A stretch of 64,000 nucleotides of DNA from JAEXNA01 sp037189585 (GCA_037189585.1 JBBCJA010000011.1:124001-188000); one strand, 5' to 3'. Positions 16,605 to 25,165 are shown, counted from the stretch's first letter. The notes: generated by a model from the sequence alone, not told the origin. A program made the numbers and translations.

Positions 16605-16973
16605 CTATCCATCAATGACCCATGCGCCGTTCTCCTTAATCATCAGGACATCGGTGGTCTGTCCTTTAGCCGGTCCGACCACGAGGGAGGCCTTGCCGTC
16701 TTGAATTTTTTCACTTTTGACGGTCCAGCCTTTGAAGTCATCGGCTGTGGCCTTGACCAGCTCCGTCTCCTCCTCTGAAGGCAGGGTAGGAAGATCTCCG
16801 TAGGCTTTGGCCCAACCTTCCTTGGAGAAGTAGGGACGGAGCTGAGACAGCGAAGTGGCTTTCGACAAGGTTGAGAGGAAAGTGTTGAATCGGGCGGTGG
16901 GCGACTCCTGAGCCCTCGAGGCTATGGGTAAGAAGAGGAGTAAGCAGAGAAAAATCAAGATTCGATGGGGCAT
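16605..16973 (-). CDS. Secreted hypothetical protein (DUF4878/lumazine-like fold possible)
   Basis: A 122-residue protein starting at ATG 16973 with a signal peptide (ILIFLCLLLFLPIASRAQ, cleavage near residue 19). The mature part (FNTFLSTLSKATSLSQLRPYFSKEGW, then DGKASLVVGP and MIKENGAWVIDG) has the helix-then-sheet pattern and terminal ENGxWVIDG motif of small NTF2-like or DUF4878-like secreted proteins. The function is unknown. It is divergent from the radical-SAM operon and shares the palindrome at 17026-17066. Confidence 0.7.
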   Translation of the reverse strand: MPHRILIFLCLLLFLPIASRAQESPTARFNTFLSTLSKATSLSQLRPYFSKEGWAKAYGDLPTLPSEEETELVKATADDFKGWTVKSEKIQDGKASLVVGPAKGQTTDVLMIKENGAWVIDG

Positions 16974-17025
16974 AGAGCTGATGATTCGTTCCTTGGTCAG
17001 CTTGTCCCCTGAGATTCGAAATAAA

Positions 17026-17066
17026 ACTCTCGAAGAGCATAATTGACAATAATGCTCTTTGAGAGT
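17026..17066. promoter_or_regulatory. 41-bp quasi-palindrome in divergent region
   Basis: Two 20-base arms (17026-17045 and 17047-17066) around a single central base are complementary at 18 of 20 positions. It lies between the divergent starts at 16973 and 17115. It may be an operator for both genes, or an RNA hairpin in the leader of one of them. AT-rich DNA (TATATATT) follows directly, a possible -10 region for the rightward operon. Confidence 0.5.
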
Positions 17067-17114
17067 ATATATTGGGTGAGCGCGTTCGAAATTTAAAACG
17101 AAAGTTGAAAACAC

Positions 17115-18578
17115 GTGACTTGCCGAAACTGGGCTCCGCCCAACCTCGCCGACCAGGCCATTTGTGCTCCGGCGAATTGCTTCGCCGCGGGCGAACTTAA
17201 TCATCACATCAGTAGCACAGCCTATCCCATCGCCCATCAGACCACCTGGGCGCCCTACCGAATCCGACGTCAGGACCACCGCCAGGTTCTCACCGAGGCC
17301 TTCCAAGGAATCGACGACTTGTGTCTTTACGCTCACATTCCGTTTTGCGAAGTTCGTTGCTCTTTTTGCGAATACACCGTGGTAGGGAAGGGCCAGTTGA
17401 GCCAGACCCAACCCTACATGGATCGTCTCCATCGGGAGTTGGCGTTGTATCGAGAGCTTCTCGACACGCCCAGTCGGAGACTTCGCGGTTTTGATATCGG
17501 GGGAGGCACACCGGCTTTCGTCGACGCGGAGATGATCGCGGATCTGGTGGCCGACGTGACAGAGTCGTTCCTGTTGGCGCCAGACTACGGGATCAGCATC
17601 GAGACCACTCCTCGCATCGCCGCGGCGGATCCGTCCAAGCTTCACGCCTATCAGCGCGCCGGCATCGATCGGATCAGTATGGGAATCCAGGTGATTCAGC
17701 CCGACCTGTTGCGACTTCTCAATAGAGACGGTAACGGTATCGAGCACCACTACCGCGCTGTGGACAACATTCGCGAGGCGGGCTTTCGCAAGTTCAACGT
17801 CGACCTGATGTACGGCTTCGCCAAGCAGTCGTTGGAGAGTTGGAAAGCCACTTTAGAGCACGCCATCACGCTTGACCCCGACTACATCACCCTCTACCGG
17901 ATGCGTTACAAGTTAACCCGAATCTCGCATGAGGCCGACCAGGTGCAGACGGAAAACGTCCGCGCTCAGATTCGCCTGTCGCGACAGATTTTAGCCAATG
18001 CGGGATATCGGGCCAATCCGGGGCGGACCACGTACAGCCGAATTCGCGGCGACATCGGCACGAGTCCCTATATCACCCGGCGAGTGGTCGACGGGATTCC
18101 CTATCTCGGCCTGGGTTTGGGGGCTCAGACCTTCACTCATCGCACCGTCAGCTACAACGACGGGGCGGTGGGAAAGGACCTGACACCCTACCTGAAGTCC
18201 GTCGACCGTGGCGAGCTACCAATCCAAGACCTCTACGATCTGCCTCGCACCCATATGATGGGTAAAATGATCGCGGTCAGTTTCTACTTTGGAGAGATCG
18301 ACCGGTCGGCTTTCGAGGAGAAGTTCGAGATGACCCTCGAACAGGCTTTCCCCCAGGAGATAGCTTTTCTTCTCGACCACGGTTTGATGGAATTCACCCA
18401 GACGACCTTGCGTCTGACCCCGCACGGAGCCGAGCACTTCCCTGGAGTGGTCGCCTTGTTCCATGCGCCTTCCATCAAGGCTTATCTCGCCGAGCGCGAT
18501 CCACGGACCGCCACCGATATGCTGCACAACCAGCGCTTGGCGGAGAAGGTGGCTCTTCGCGGAAGAAGGGCGGTGTAA
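17115..18578 (+). CDS. Radical SAM protein, HemN/HemW-like
   Basis: A 487-residue radical-SAM enzyme. The iron-sulfur motif is Cys78-x3-Cys82-x2-Cys85 in HIPFCEVRCSFCEY, followed by the SAM-binding GGGTP near residue 124. The overall layout matches the coproporphyrinogen-III-oxidase-like group (HemN/HemW), including a C-terminal winged-helix-like region. HemW-type proteins handle heme; true HemN makes protoporphyrinogen. The long N-terminus with Cys-rich start and STAYPIAHQTTWAPYRIR is not that of E. coli HemN, so the specific reaction is open. GTG 17115 is the only upstream start, but its ribosome-binding site is weak. It is followed one base later by a second radical-SAM gene. Confidence 0.82.
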   Translation: MTCRNWAPPNLADQAICAPANCFAAGELNHHISSTAYPIAHQTTWAPYRIRRQDHRQVLTEAFQGIDDLCLYAHIPFCEVRCSFCEYTVVGKGQLSQTQPYMDRLHRELALYRELLDTPSRRLRGFDIGGGTPAFVDAEMIADLVADVTESFLLAPDYGISIETTPRIAAADPSKLHAYQRAGIDRISMGIQVIQPDLLRLLNRDGNGIEHHYRAVDNIREAGFRKFNVDLMYGFAKQSLESWKATLEHAITLDPDYITLYRMRYKLTRISHEADQVQTENVRAQIRLSRQILANAGYRANPGRTTYSRIRGDIGTSPYITRRVVDGIPYLGLGLGAQTFTHRTVSYNDGAVGKDLTPYLKSVDRGELPIQDLYDLPRTHMMGKMIAVSFYFGEIDRSAFEEKFEMTLEQAFPQEIAFLLDHGLMEFTQTTLRLTPHGAEHFPGVVALFHAPSIKAYLAERDPRTATDMLHNQRLAEKVALRGRRAV

Positions 18579-18579
18579 A

Positions 18580-19329
18580 GTGGATTTCGCCAACATCCTC
18601 TTTGGAGGTCCATGCAACCGTAGCTGTCCTTTCTGCATCGGCCAACAACTTCCCGAGAGGGTGCGGCGGAGTAACCTGGACCTATATCCTTTGCGAAACC
18701 AGGAGTTTTTCATCTCCGAGGTCAATCGCCTGGAGATTCCTCATTTGGTCTTCACAGGGACGACCACCGACCCTCTGCTCTATCGTCATCAGGAGAGGCT
18801 GCTCGAGACCCTTCGGGAAAAGGTGGTGACGGGGGCTGACATCTCCCTTCACACCAATGGCGTTTTGCTTCTCAAGCAAGTGAAGACGGTGCGATTCTAC
18901 GATAAAGTCTGTCTCTCTTTTCCGTCCTTTGAGCCCGAGACTTACGGATGCTTGATGGGAACGCCCAAGCCTCCCGATCTCGAACGGATAGCGGAACTTC
19001 TGGGGCCTCGGCTGAAACTATCTTGCGTTGTCACAGAAGAGAATCGGGGGGAGATTCCAGAATTTTTGCGACGCTGCCGCCGCATCGGGATCCGGCGTCT
19101 GGTTCTGCGACATCTTTATGAAGACCCCCGACGTTATCCCGTGCTGACCGAGGAACAGCCTGAGAGGTGGTATCGGGGGAATCCGATCTATGATTTAGAC
19201 GGGATGGAGGTTACCCTTTGGCAGTTTGAGAGTTCCGAGAGCACAAGTCTGAACTTGTTTTCCGACGGTACCCTGGGACGGGACTATCTTCTTGCCAGAA
19301 CCACACAATTAAAAAAGCCGGTCGAATGA
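18580..19329 (+). CDS. Radical SAM protein, second of the pair
   Basis: A 249-residue protein starting at GTG 18580, one base after the previous stop. The motif Cys12-x3-Cys16-x2-Cys19 (GPCNRSCPFC) lies very near the N-terminus, so the enzyme is a minimal radical-SAM barrel with no extra N-terminal domain. VFTGTTTDPLLY and ADISLHTNGVLLL resemble the SAM-binding strands. No SPASM-type Cys cluster is seen in the C-terminus. The stop codon lies inside the terminator hairpin at 19315-19336. Together with the HemW-like neighbour it suggests a two-step tailoring or cofactor pathway whose product is unknown. Confidence 0.8.
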   Translation: MDFANILFGGPCNRSCPFCIGQQLPERVRRSNLDLYPLRNQEFFISEVNRLEIPHLVFTGTTTDPLLYRHQERLLETLREKVVTGADISLHTNGVLLLKQVKTVRFYDKVCLSFPSFEPETYGCLMGTPKPPDLERIAELLGPRLKLSCVVTEENRGEIPEFLRRCRRIGIRRLVLRHLYEDPRRYPVLTEEQPERWYRGNPIYDLDGMEVTLWQFESSESTSLNLFSDGTLGRDYLLARTTQLKKPVE

Positions 19330-19336
19330 CCGGCTT
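19315..19336 (-). terminator. Rho-independent terminator
   Basis: AAGCCGGTC and GACCGGCTT form a 9-bp perfect stem around the loop GAAT. On the minus strand it is followed by a run of T, so it terminates the small membrane-protein gene at 19608-19360; on the plus strand it may also stop the radical-SAM operon, whose stop codon it contains. Confidence 0.75.
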
Positions 19337-19359
19337 CTTAGAAAAAGCTTGGGACGGTG

Positions 19360-19608
19360 TCAACTTCCCATCGCTATCATGAGACCGCCAAGGAGTATTG
19401 AACCGAAAGAAGCGGCGAGGCTCTTGAGAAACAGGGAGCCGACTTGGTCCCAACGTAGGGCCACGAAGATGAGACTCGGCAGACCGAAGAACAGACTTGC
19501 CAGACCCCAGAGGACATTTTCCTGGAAATTTTTGATAAGAATCTGGACAGAGAAAAATAGGGAAACGAAGGACCCCGCCACGATTACTAGCCAGCCAAGT
19601 GCCGTCAT
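19360..19608 (-). CDS. Small integral membrane protein
   Basis: An 82-residue protein made almost entirely of hydrophobic segments: helices at about 4-25, 33-50 and 57-80, separated by short polar turns (KNFQEN and RWDQ). ATG 19608 has GGGAGGG 7 bases upstream, a strong ribosome-binding site, which supports it as a real gene. It ends at a good terminator. No family recognised. Confidence 0.7.
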   Translation of the reverse strand: MTALGWLVIVAGSFVSLFFSVQILIKNFQENVLWGLASLFFGLPSLIFVALRWDQVGSLFLKSLAASFGSILLGGLMIAMGS

Positions 19609-19674
19609 TTTGAACCCTCCCGCGGTAGAATAACTTGAGTTTACAATAGTAGAAAAAATTTCGCAACCGTTTCC

Positions 19675-20568
19675 TTATAAATTATTGTTCCAGCCTTCAC
19701 GATAGCGAAGCATTCGGGAAGGTAGGTTCGTATTGAAGCCGTCGGCTCCGGCTTTTTGACACACTTCGACCTCTTCGTCGGTGTCGAGGGTCCAGGGTAG
19801 AACTTTGACCCCCCGGGAGTGCGCGGCCTGAACTATTCGAGGGGAGACCAGGGTGATGCCGTGCCGCGTGAGAGGGACTTGCAGGGCGCAGTAGTCGGGA
19901 GAGACCAGACTTTCGAGGTGTAGCCAGCTGGCGAAAACCATGGTTCGGATCTCGGCCGGGGTGGCGGAACTCGCCACGTTGGGACAGGCTTGTCGAAGCG
20001 CCGCCATCATCTTCTCATCGAAGGAAGATAGGAGCACTCTTTTCTCGGCTTTCTTCTCCCGCAAAAGTTTGGCCAGGACCTCGGTTATCCCGAGGGGGGC
20101 TTGTTTGACTTCGATCTGGAGAGGCCAGTCGGGGAAGGCGTCGAGAGTCTCATCCAATCGGGCGATGCGAACTCCCTGACCGCGCAGAGGAAAGGTTTTT
20201 CCGTCTGGGCTGAAATGATAGGCCGCGTCCAGTTTGGACAGCTGCTCCCAATCGAGCTCCACGATAGCGCCGGTTCCGTCGGTGGTACGGTCCACCGTCG
20301 TATCGTGGATCAGGACCAGCACACCGTCACGGCTGATGTGAAGATCGGTGTCCAGCACGTCGGCGCCGAGACGATGGGTTTCTCGAAAGGCGTACATCGT
20401 ATTGCTCGGCCACTCTTTCTCTCCCCCCTGATGAGCCAGGATCAAAGGTCGAGAAAGGGCCTCGAACCAGGGTTGGGGCTCAGCCGGGATGGCTGTCCAG
20501 CGGAGCCAAGCCAGGATGGTGGACAAGAGGGCTAGCGTGGTGATGGCTATGCGTCGTCGAAGGCTCAA
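19675..20568 (-). CDS. Glycerophosphodiester phosphodiesterase family protein
   Basis: A 297-residue protein with an N-terminal signal anchor (about 7-24) and a GDPD TIM barrel. Conserved features: AHQGGEKEWPSNTMYAF (in place of the common HRG...PENT), GADVLDTDLHISRDG and VLIHDTTVDRTTDG with the catalytic His, then the Lys in LQIEVKQ. The HQG/PSNT variant is a known subgroup of bacterial GDPDs rather than a broken enzyme. The family hydrolyses glycerophosphodiesters to glycerol 3-phosphate and an alcohol. The anchor puts the barrel outside the inner membrane. It is divergent from the gene at 20670. Confidence 0.88.
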   Translation of the reverse strand: MSLRRRIAITTLALLSTILAWLRWTAIPAEPQPWFEALSRPLILAHQGGEKEWPSNTMYAFRETHRLGADVLDTDLHISRDGVLVLIHDTTVDRTTDGTGAIVELDWEQLSKLDAAYHFSPDGKTFPLRGQGVRIARLDETLDAFPDWPLQIEVKQAPLGITEVLAKLLREKKAEKRVLLSSFDEKMMAALRQACPNVASSATPAEIRTMVFASWLHLESLVSPDYCALQVPLTRHGITLVSPRIVQAAHSRGVKVLPWTLDTDEEVEVCQKAGADGFNTNLPSRMLRYREGWNNNL

Positions 20569-20623
20569 GATCCATCTCTTCGCGTCTAGAGAGGAAGCAA
20601 CCTCGGTCGCGGTGGCAGGCTCT

Positions 20624-20659
20624 TCCTAAACGTTGGCGAATATTCGCCAACGTTTAGGA
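20624..20659. promoter_or_regulatory. 36-bp perfect palindrome spanning a ribosome-binding site
   Basis: The 18-base arm TCCTAAACGTTGGCGAAT is followed at once by its exact reverse complement, ending at TTTAGGA. It lies between the divergent starts at 20568 and 20670. Its right end contains the AGGAG ribosome-binding site of the 20670 gene, whose ATG is 10 bases further on. It may be a dimeric repressor operator, a translation-blocking hairpin, or both. Confidence 0.75.
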
Positions 20660-20669
20660 GTATCCACTG

Positions 20670-21224
20670 ATGAAGAGAATCAATGTCCCCACCACCACCT
20701 ACCAAAGTGTCGCCAACCTTAAGGATCTACGCAAGCAGCGTGAGGCCAAGCAGGCTCAGGCCGAGAATTACGGCAACGCCCAGGCCATCGTGGATCGCGT
20801 CGAGGCCAAGATCTCTTCGGTGGAAAAACTCGCCGGGACCAAACACAATAAGAGTCTGGATCCAAATCAGGTGGTTCTGGACCAATACCGCGACGGCCTG
20901 AAGTTCGCGGCCGCGACCGCGGGAAATATTTTTGTCAACATTGCCAGTTTCTTGCTGGCCGGAATCGAAGTCCCCCAGGGACAAGACGCTGTGCTTCACC
21001 GCAATCCCGAGGGCCAGGTGACCTCCTTTGAATCCCATGAGGTGGGTAAAGGGAAGAAATATACCATGGAGTCCAGTTTCTCCAAGCAGGTTCAAGAAGA
21101 CGGCTCGACTCTCTATAAGGTCAGAGAGTTCGAAACTCTGAAAGGGAACTCCGGAAAGCCTCTCGGCAAGGCGACCACTATAAAGATGGAGCCGAACGGA
21201 ACCCTCTTCGTCCAGGAGTCCTAA
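20670..21224 (+). CDS. Hypothetical protein without signal peptide
   Basis: A 184-residue protein with a Thr/Val-rich start (MKRINVPTTTYQSVANLK), a Lys/Glu/Gln-rich helical stretch (about 18-45, possible short coiled coil), a hydrophobic stretch (FAAATAGNIFVNIASFLLAGI, about 87-107) and a beta-like C-terminal part. No family recognised. The hydrophobic stretch could be a single membrane helix. The unusual palindrome over its ribosome-binding site suggests tight control. Confidence 0.65.
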   Translation: MKRINVPTTTYQSVANLKDLRKQREAKQAQAENYGNAQAIVDRVEAKISSVEKLAGTKHNKSLDPNQVVLDQYRDGLKFAAATAGNIFVNIASFLLAGIEVPQGQDAVLHRNPEGQVTSFESHEVGKGKKYTMESSFSKQVQEDGSTLYKVREFETLKGNSGKPLGKATTIKMEPNGTLFVQES

Positions 21225-21241
21225 GACTGACGAGTGCAAAG

Positions 21242-21985
21242 ATGGTCGGACGTCTGCTCGATCGATGTGTCTTCTGGGCACTTCCCGGTTGGATCCGTGC
21301 CTATTCCCTTGAACTGCCGGTTCATAGCTTCGAGTATCGCGGGATGGAGGTCTGGTACATCCCGGGACGACCGGATGGACCGACCGTTCTCTTTTGTCAC
21401 GGAAATTCGGGAAATCTCCGTTTCCCTACCGAGCGCGGCGCCCGGCTCAGAGCCCTCCATCAGGCCGGCGCGCATGTCTGGGCTTTCGATTACCGCGGCT
21501 ACGGCAAGAGTTCAGGACATCCCAGCGAGTCCAGCTTCTATCGGGACGCCGAGTCCGTCCACGGATTGGCCCGTCACTTCCACCCTGAGGGACAGCGATT
21601 TGTGCTGTTCGGCCGCTCCCTTGGCGGAGCCGTCGCCACCTACCTGGCCACGGAAGTCCAGACACCGGACCTTCTGATTTTAGAGTCCACCTTCACCAAC
21701 GTTCCGGACGTCTGTACGTCTTACACCTGGCGTTCCCTGGGCGAGCTCATGTCCTATCGTTTCGACAGTGCGGCTCGCATCCAAGGATTGCGTTCACCAC
21801 TTCGGATGATTCACGGAACGGCCGACAAGATTGTGCCTTTTCGACTCGGCCAAGAGCTATATGACAACTGCGCCACTCCGAAGGAGTTGGTGACCGTTCC
21901 CGGCGCCGGGCACAACGACGTCATGGCTAAGGCCGGCATGACCTATCAGACCACGCTCAATCGCTGGCTGGGACCGGCGGGCTAG
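21242..21985 (+). CDS. Alpha/beta hydrolase (BEM46/YqkD-like)
   Basis: A 247-residue hydrolase: oxyanion-hole segment CHGNSGNLRF (about 51-60), nucleophile elbow GRSLGG (about 123-128, Ser125), acid Asp in HGTADKIVPF (about 202) and catalytic His in GAGHNDV (about 222). No signal peptide; the first 25 residues form a hydrophobic/amphipathic stretch. The layout matches the BEM46-like group whose natural substrates are mostly unknown. The gene lies 17 bp after the preceding stop. Confidence 0.88.
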   Translation: MVGRLLDRCVFWALPGWIRAYSLELPVHSFEYRGMEVWYIPGRPDGPTVLFCHGNSGNLRFPTERGARLRALHQAGAHVWAFDYRGYGKSSGHPSESSFYRDAESVHGLARHFHPEGQRFVLFGRSLGGAVATYLATEVQTPDLLILESTFTNVPDVCTSYTWRSLGELMSYRFDSAARIQGLRSPLRMIHGTADKIVPFRLGQELYDNCATPKELVTVPGAGHNDVMAKAGMTYQTTLNRWLGPAG

Positions 21986-21991
21986 ACAACG

Positions 21992-22615
21992 ATGCTGGGG
22001 TGGGAAGTTTATCAAGTCTGGGGTGACAGCTTGCGTTTGCGAGAGTCATCTTTTTCGGTGTTGGACTCTCCCGGCGGTATGACCCTGGCGGTCATCATTT
22101 TTGTTTTGGCGGCTTTTTCCAAGGGCCTTTCCGATGCGGGCGTGATGATGATCAATCGGGTCACCAAGGGCCAGTTTGTTCGGGGGTTGCTGGGCGGGAC
22201 GGTGATGCTGGGGATTGCGGCGTTAACGTGGTCGGGCTGTATCTGGATCGCTTTGCGTGCCGCCATGGGGTTCGAGATCGCCTTTGAGCGCCTGCTGATT
22301 CTGGTTTTCCTGAGCTACGCGCCGCTCGTCCTTGGGGTGTTCACCATCATTCCTCATGCCGGACTGTTGTGGAGTCTGATTTTACGGATCTGGATGCTTC
22401 TCATCACGATCGCCGGTCTACAACAGCATTTTCAGGTCCCCCTACTTTACGCGGTAGCGGCTTCCGGAGTCGGATGGCTTCTCTTTCAGATTTTTGGCGA
22501 ACTGTTTCGCAGCAAGATCGAGCGACTTCGCCTGGCCTTGTTGGGAAGAGAACGCTGGGTCCGCCCAAAGGAAGCCGCTGTCGAGCTTCTGGAACGGAGA
22601 ATGGCGGGAGAATGA
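21992..22615 (+). CDS. Multi-pass membrane protein (Yip1-like)
   Basis: A 207-residue membrane protein with about five helices (near 32-48, 66-92, 100-120, 124-143, 148-170) and a basic C-terminal tail (KIERLRLALLGRERW). The N-terminal SVLDSPGGM and the helix pattern resemble Yip1/PutAB-like domains, but the match is loose. It lies between two hydrolase genes and overlaps the second by 4 bp, so the three are probably one unit. Confidence 0.6.
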   Translation: MLGWEVYQVWGDSLRLRESSFSVLDSPGGMTLAVIIFVLAAFSKGLSDAGVMMINRVTKGQFVRGLLGGTVMLGIAALTWSGCIWIALRAAMGFEIAFERLLILVFLSYAPLVLGVFTIIPHAGLLWSLILRIWMLLITIAGLQQHFQVPLLYAVAASGVGWLLFQIFGELFRSKIERLRLALLGRERWVRPKEAAVELLERRMAGE

Positions 22616-23604
22616 GTTGGATACTAGCTCATTTAGAACAGCTGAGCTCGGTCGTGGCCCTGGTGCTCCTGGCCTTCGCCCTGACGGCTCCTTTCGAGGC
22701 ACTACGCTGGTGGGCGCAGGATGTTGACCTGACTCTCCCGAGCTTACCCCCTAAGCGAGAGACTCCGCCGGAGCCTGGAGAGTGCTACGTGGTCTACCTG
22801 ACCGGTATCGGAGGCTCTGGAGAGTCGCTGGCGCGGCGGGAGCAAGGCTTTGTGGATCGAGTGAAGGAGCGAGTGCCCGATGCGGTGATGGTCACCGACG
22901 TGTTTCCTTTTTCGGTAACCAATAATCCGCTGACCGGAGAAAGACCCTTGGCCTGGCTCTGGTCGTTTCTCCATCGCGCCCGGTTGACGGCTAAGAGTCT
23001 CCTCTTCGAGTTCTGGATCGGTGCGCGCAACGTTTTTCAGGTGGCGGTCTGTTCCGATCCGCGATACGGTCCGATCTTTAATCTCGGGATCGCGCGCGAG
23101 GTCTACGAGAGTCTACTTCGCCACGGCTACGATCCTCGAAGCAGGGCTCCCATCTTTCTCATCGGCTACAGTGGAGGCGCGCAGGTAGCACTCGGAGCGG
23201 CTTGCTACCTGACCCGCCTACGCTCGAAGGTGGTCGTGATCACCGTCGGCGGTGTCTTCTCGAGCATTCCTGGAATTTCGTTGGCCCATCACCTCTACTG
23301 TTTGACCGGGTCGAAAGACCGGACCATCCATCTGGGACCAGTGCTTTTCCCGGGACGATGGAAGCTGGTCAGCGGATCGTTTTGGAACCGGGCCCTGCGC
23401 AAAGGTCAAGTGACCATCAAGGAGCTAGGGCCGATGATCCATTCGGGCAAGGGTGACTATTTCACTCGAAGCGTCAGTCTGGAGAACGGAACGACTTTCG
23501 CCGATCATACCGCCGACGTGGTGGCCGAGATCGTTAAGACTACGGTGGCTGAAGTTAACCCACCTGAAGATGTGGCAGATTCAGGTGGCGACAAACCGCG
23601 TTGA
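22612..23604 (+). CDS. Membrane-anchored alpha/beta-hydrolase-fold protein
   Basis: A 330-residue protein beginning at ATG 22612 (4-bp overlap with the previous stop). An N-terminal hydrophobic segment (SSVVALVLLAFALTAPFEAL) may anchor it. The body has the strand and oxyanion motif VVYLTGIGGSG, a nucleophile elbow IGYSGGAQ (Ser near 191) and a late CLTGSKDRTIHLG segment, consistent with a lipase-like hydrolase. The last His is probably in MIHSGKGDYF or FADHTADV. Its final 50 bases overlap the convergent DUF1232-like gene. Confidence 0.72.
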   Translation: MSWILAHLEQLSSVVALVLLAFALTAPFEALRWWAQDVDLTLPSLPPKRETPPEPGECYVVYLTGIGGSGESLARREQGFVDRVKERVPDAVMVTDVFPFSVTNNPLTGERPLAWLWSFLHRARLTAKSLLFEFWIGARNVFQVAVCSDPRYGPIFNLGIAREVYESLLRHGYDPRSRAPIFLIGYSGGAQVALGAACYLTRLRSKVVVITVGGVFSSIPGISLAHHLYCLTGSKDRTIHLGPVLFPGRWKLVSGSFWNRALRKGQVTIKELGPMIHSGKGDYFTRSVSLENGTTFADHTADVVAEIVKTTVAEVNPPEDVADSGGDKPR

Positions 23605-23938
23605 AGACTTGCGCATCGTCAGCGAATCCGTGGGCCGTCCCGATATCGGGGTCTGCGTCAAGACTTTCCACGAAATAGTAGGTAGCGGCCTGGGCATGGG
23701 GCAAGCCTTCGTCGGAGCAGTCTCGCAGTAGCCGCAACAGTCCTTGTCCGAGCTCTCCAGCGGTGGCTGTGTCCACCGTCTGTAGCTGGTCACACGCGGA
23801 CAGCAGTCTCTCTAGATATTTCCGTACCTTGGCGATCAAAAGCTCTCGCGTCAAAGGAGGTTGAGAAAGATACTGAAGGTAGGATGACTTCGTCTCTTCG
23901 GGGAGATCACGGGGAGGAGTCGTCATGATATCTAACAT
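23555..23938 (-). CDS. DUF1232-like protein
   Basis: A 127-residue protein whose C-terminal half (AATYYFVESLDADPDIGTAHGFADDAQVFNA in separate blocks: AATYYFVE, DADPDIG, GFADDAQVFN) follows the DUF1232/YkvA pattern, where a short helix precedes D-x-x-PD and a G-x-x-DDA turn. Unlike YkvA it has little hydrophobicity, so a membrane location is doubtful. Start could be ATG 23938 or ATG 23926. It overlaps the 3' end of the convergent hydrolase gene by 50 bp. Confidence 0.6.
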   Translation of the reverse strand: MLDIMTTPPRDLPEETKSSYLQYLSQPPLTRELLIAKVRKYLERLLSACDQLQTVDTATAGELGQGLLRLLRDCSDEGLPHAQAATYYFVESLDADPDIGTAHGFADDAQVFNAVCRHLNLPHLQVG

Positions 23939-24028
23939 ATCATCGATTTTATTTATTGACGAAATGTTACAGAATCATTAAAATTGATCGAGCTCTTTTT
24001 GAGTTTGACCTATAGGCTTGGAGGGAAG

Positions 24029-25159
24029 ATGGCGAGTTTCAACGCGAATGTGACCGGGGTTTCCGGATTTCAACCGATCACTAACCGAGTAAAGATCGAT
24101 ACACCAGTCAAAGCGGAGGTGGGGTCGCCCGAGGCCGCCAAGCTACCGACACAGCCTAACGATGGCACCAGTATCGATTTCAGTAAGACTTTGGTCGCCA
24201 CGCCGGCGGAAGTGCGGCAGACTCCGCAGCCTGTCGAGACGAAGCCCGCCCCCAGCGGTCTGGAGACGGCCGCCTCCAAGTCCGGCCTTACCGTTTCCGA
24301 CAATGGCGGACTCCTGCAGCTCACGGACGTTGCTCCCAACAATGAAAGCAAGGCTCCGGATAGCCTGGACGGCTTTTTAGCCAAGCTGGTGAATACCCCA
24401 CCCTCCGTAGGCACCGTGACTCATTCGCAATTCGACTTCGACAAGGGGAGTGAGGTTGTCTCGGGGGCCCAGAAGTTCATCATTCCCGTGCCGAATTTTG
24501 AGAACGGAGGCGGGGAAGACCTCGTCTATCCTAATGGTGCCAAGAACAAAGAGGGTCAGGATATTGGGGGCCAGCCGATCGCGGACTGGCAAGGGAAACC
24601 CATTGGTGGACCCGGTGAGAAGGGCGTGGTTTTTTTCAATCATAAGGACCAGTCATGGCAGGCTGTAAAGGCTGATGGCGAGGGTGTCGTTATCCTCAAT
24701 CAGGTCACCGAGGAGCAGGCAGCGAAGCTGCAGGAAAAGATCGGGAAGAATCCTGCCAAGCTGAACCTGCAGGAGTTCAAGGGGGCTCTAGAGTTCGCCC
24801 ACAGCGACCTTGGAGTGGGAGATATGTACAATTCGGATCGTAGTTTCATCAAGAGTAAGATGAATCCATTGGAAACCTCCGACACGGGGGTTCCACAATT
24901 CGGCCTGTTCCGCCGAGATGACCGCGATGTCTGCCATGCGGTTTACGTGGAGGGCTCGGGAGAGTTCCAGGGTCCGGCGGCGACCCCTCAGAAATTTGAG
25001 GATGGCGCGGTGCTTATACGCCAACCCAATGGTAAGGAGTTCTCCTACCGGTTGATCCAGCCCGACGCATTTCAAGAGACCTACAAGAATAAAGATGGCA
25101 GCGCCATTGACTTGAAGAAGCTCGCCCACCAAGTTCCCGGCGAAGCGGCCGGCGAGTAG
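24029..25159 (+). CDS. Hypothetical protein with long disordered N-terminal region
   Basis: A 376-residue protein. ATG 24029 has GGAGGG 5 bases upstream and is preferred to an upstream in-frame start at 23984. The first 130 residues are Ser/Thr/Pro/Val/Lys-rich and probably disordered (MASFNANVTGVSGFQPITN, then PAEVRQTPQPVETKPAPSG). The C-terminal 240 residues look folded, with FIIPVPNFENGGGEDLVYPNG and GVVFFNHKDQSWQAV. No signal peptide and no recognised family. It resembles in style the other leader-bearing proteins in this window (38227, 50445, 54097, 54197). Confidence 0.65.
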   Translation: MASFNANVTGVSGFQPITNRVKIDTPVKAEVGSPEAAKLPTQPNDGTSIDFSKTLVATPAEVRQTPQPVETKPAPSGLETAASKSGLTVSDNGGLLQLTDVAPNNESKAPDSLDGFLAKLVNTPPSVGTVTHSQFDFDKGSEVVSGAQKFIIPVPNFENGGGEDLVYPNGAKNKEGQDIGGQPIADWQGKPIGGPGEKGVVFFNHKDQSWQAVKADGEGVVILNQVTEEQAAKLQEKIGKNPAKLNLQEFKGALEFAHSDLGVGDMYNSDRSFIKSKMNPLETSDTGVPQFGLFRRDDRDVCHAVYVEGSGEFQGPAATPQKFEDGAVLIRQPNGKEFSYRLIQPDAFQETYKNKDGSAIDLKKLAHQVPGEAAGE

Positions 25160-25165
25160 AGTAAG

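Noticed and set aside
16605..17750. Long minus-strand frame of 381 codons
   Set aside because: Only the last 122 codons, from ATG 16973 with a signal peptide, form a plausible protein; the rest is antisense to the radical-SAM gene.
19675..20568. Inactive GDPD because HRG and PENT are altered
   Set aside because: HQG and PSNT are a regular variant of a known GDPD subgroup; the catalytic His and acidic residues are present.
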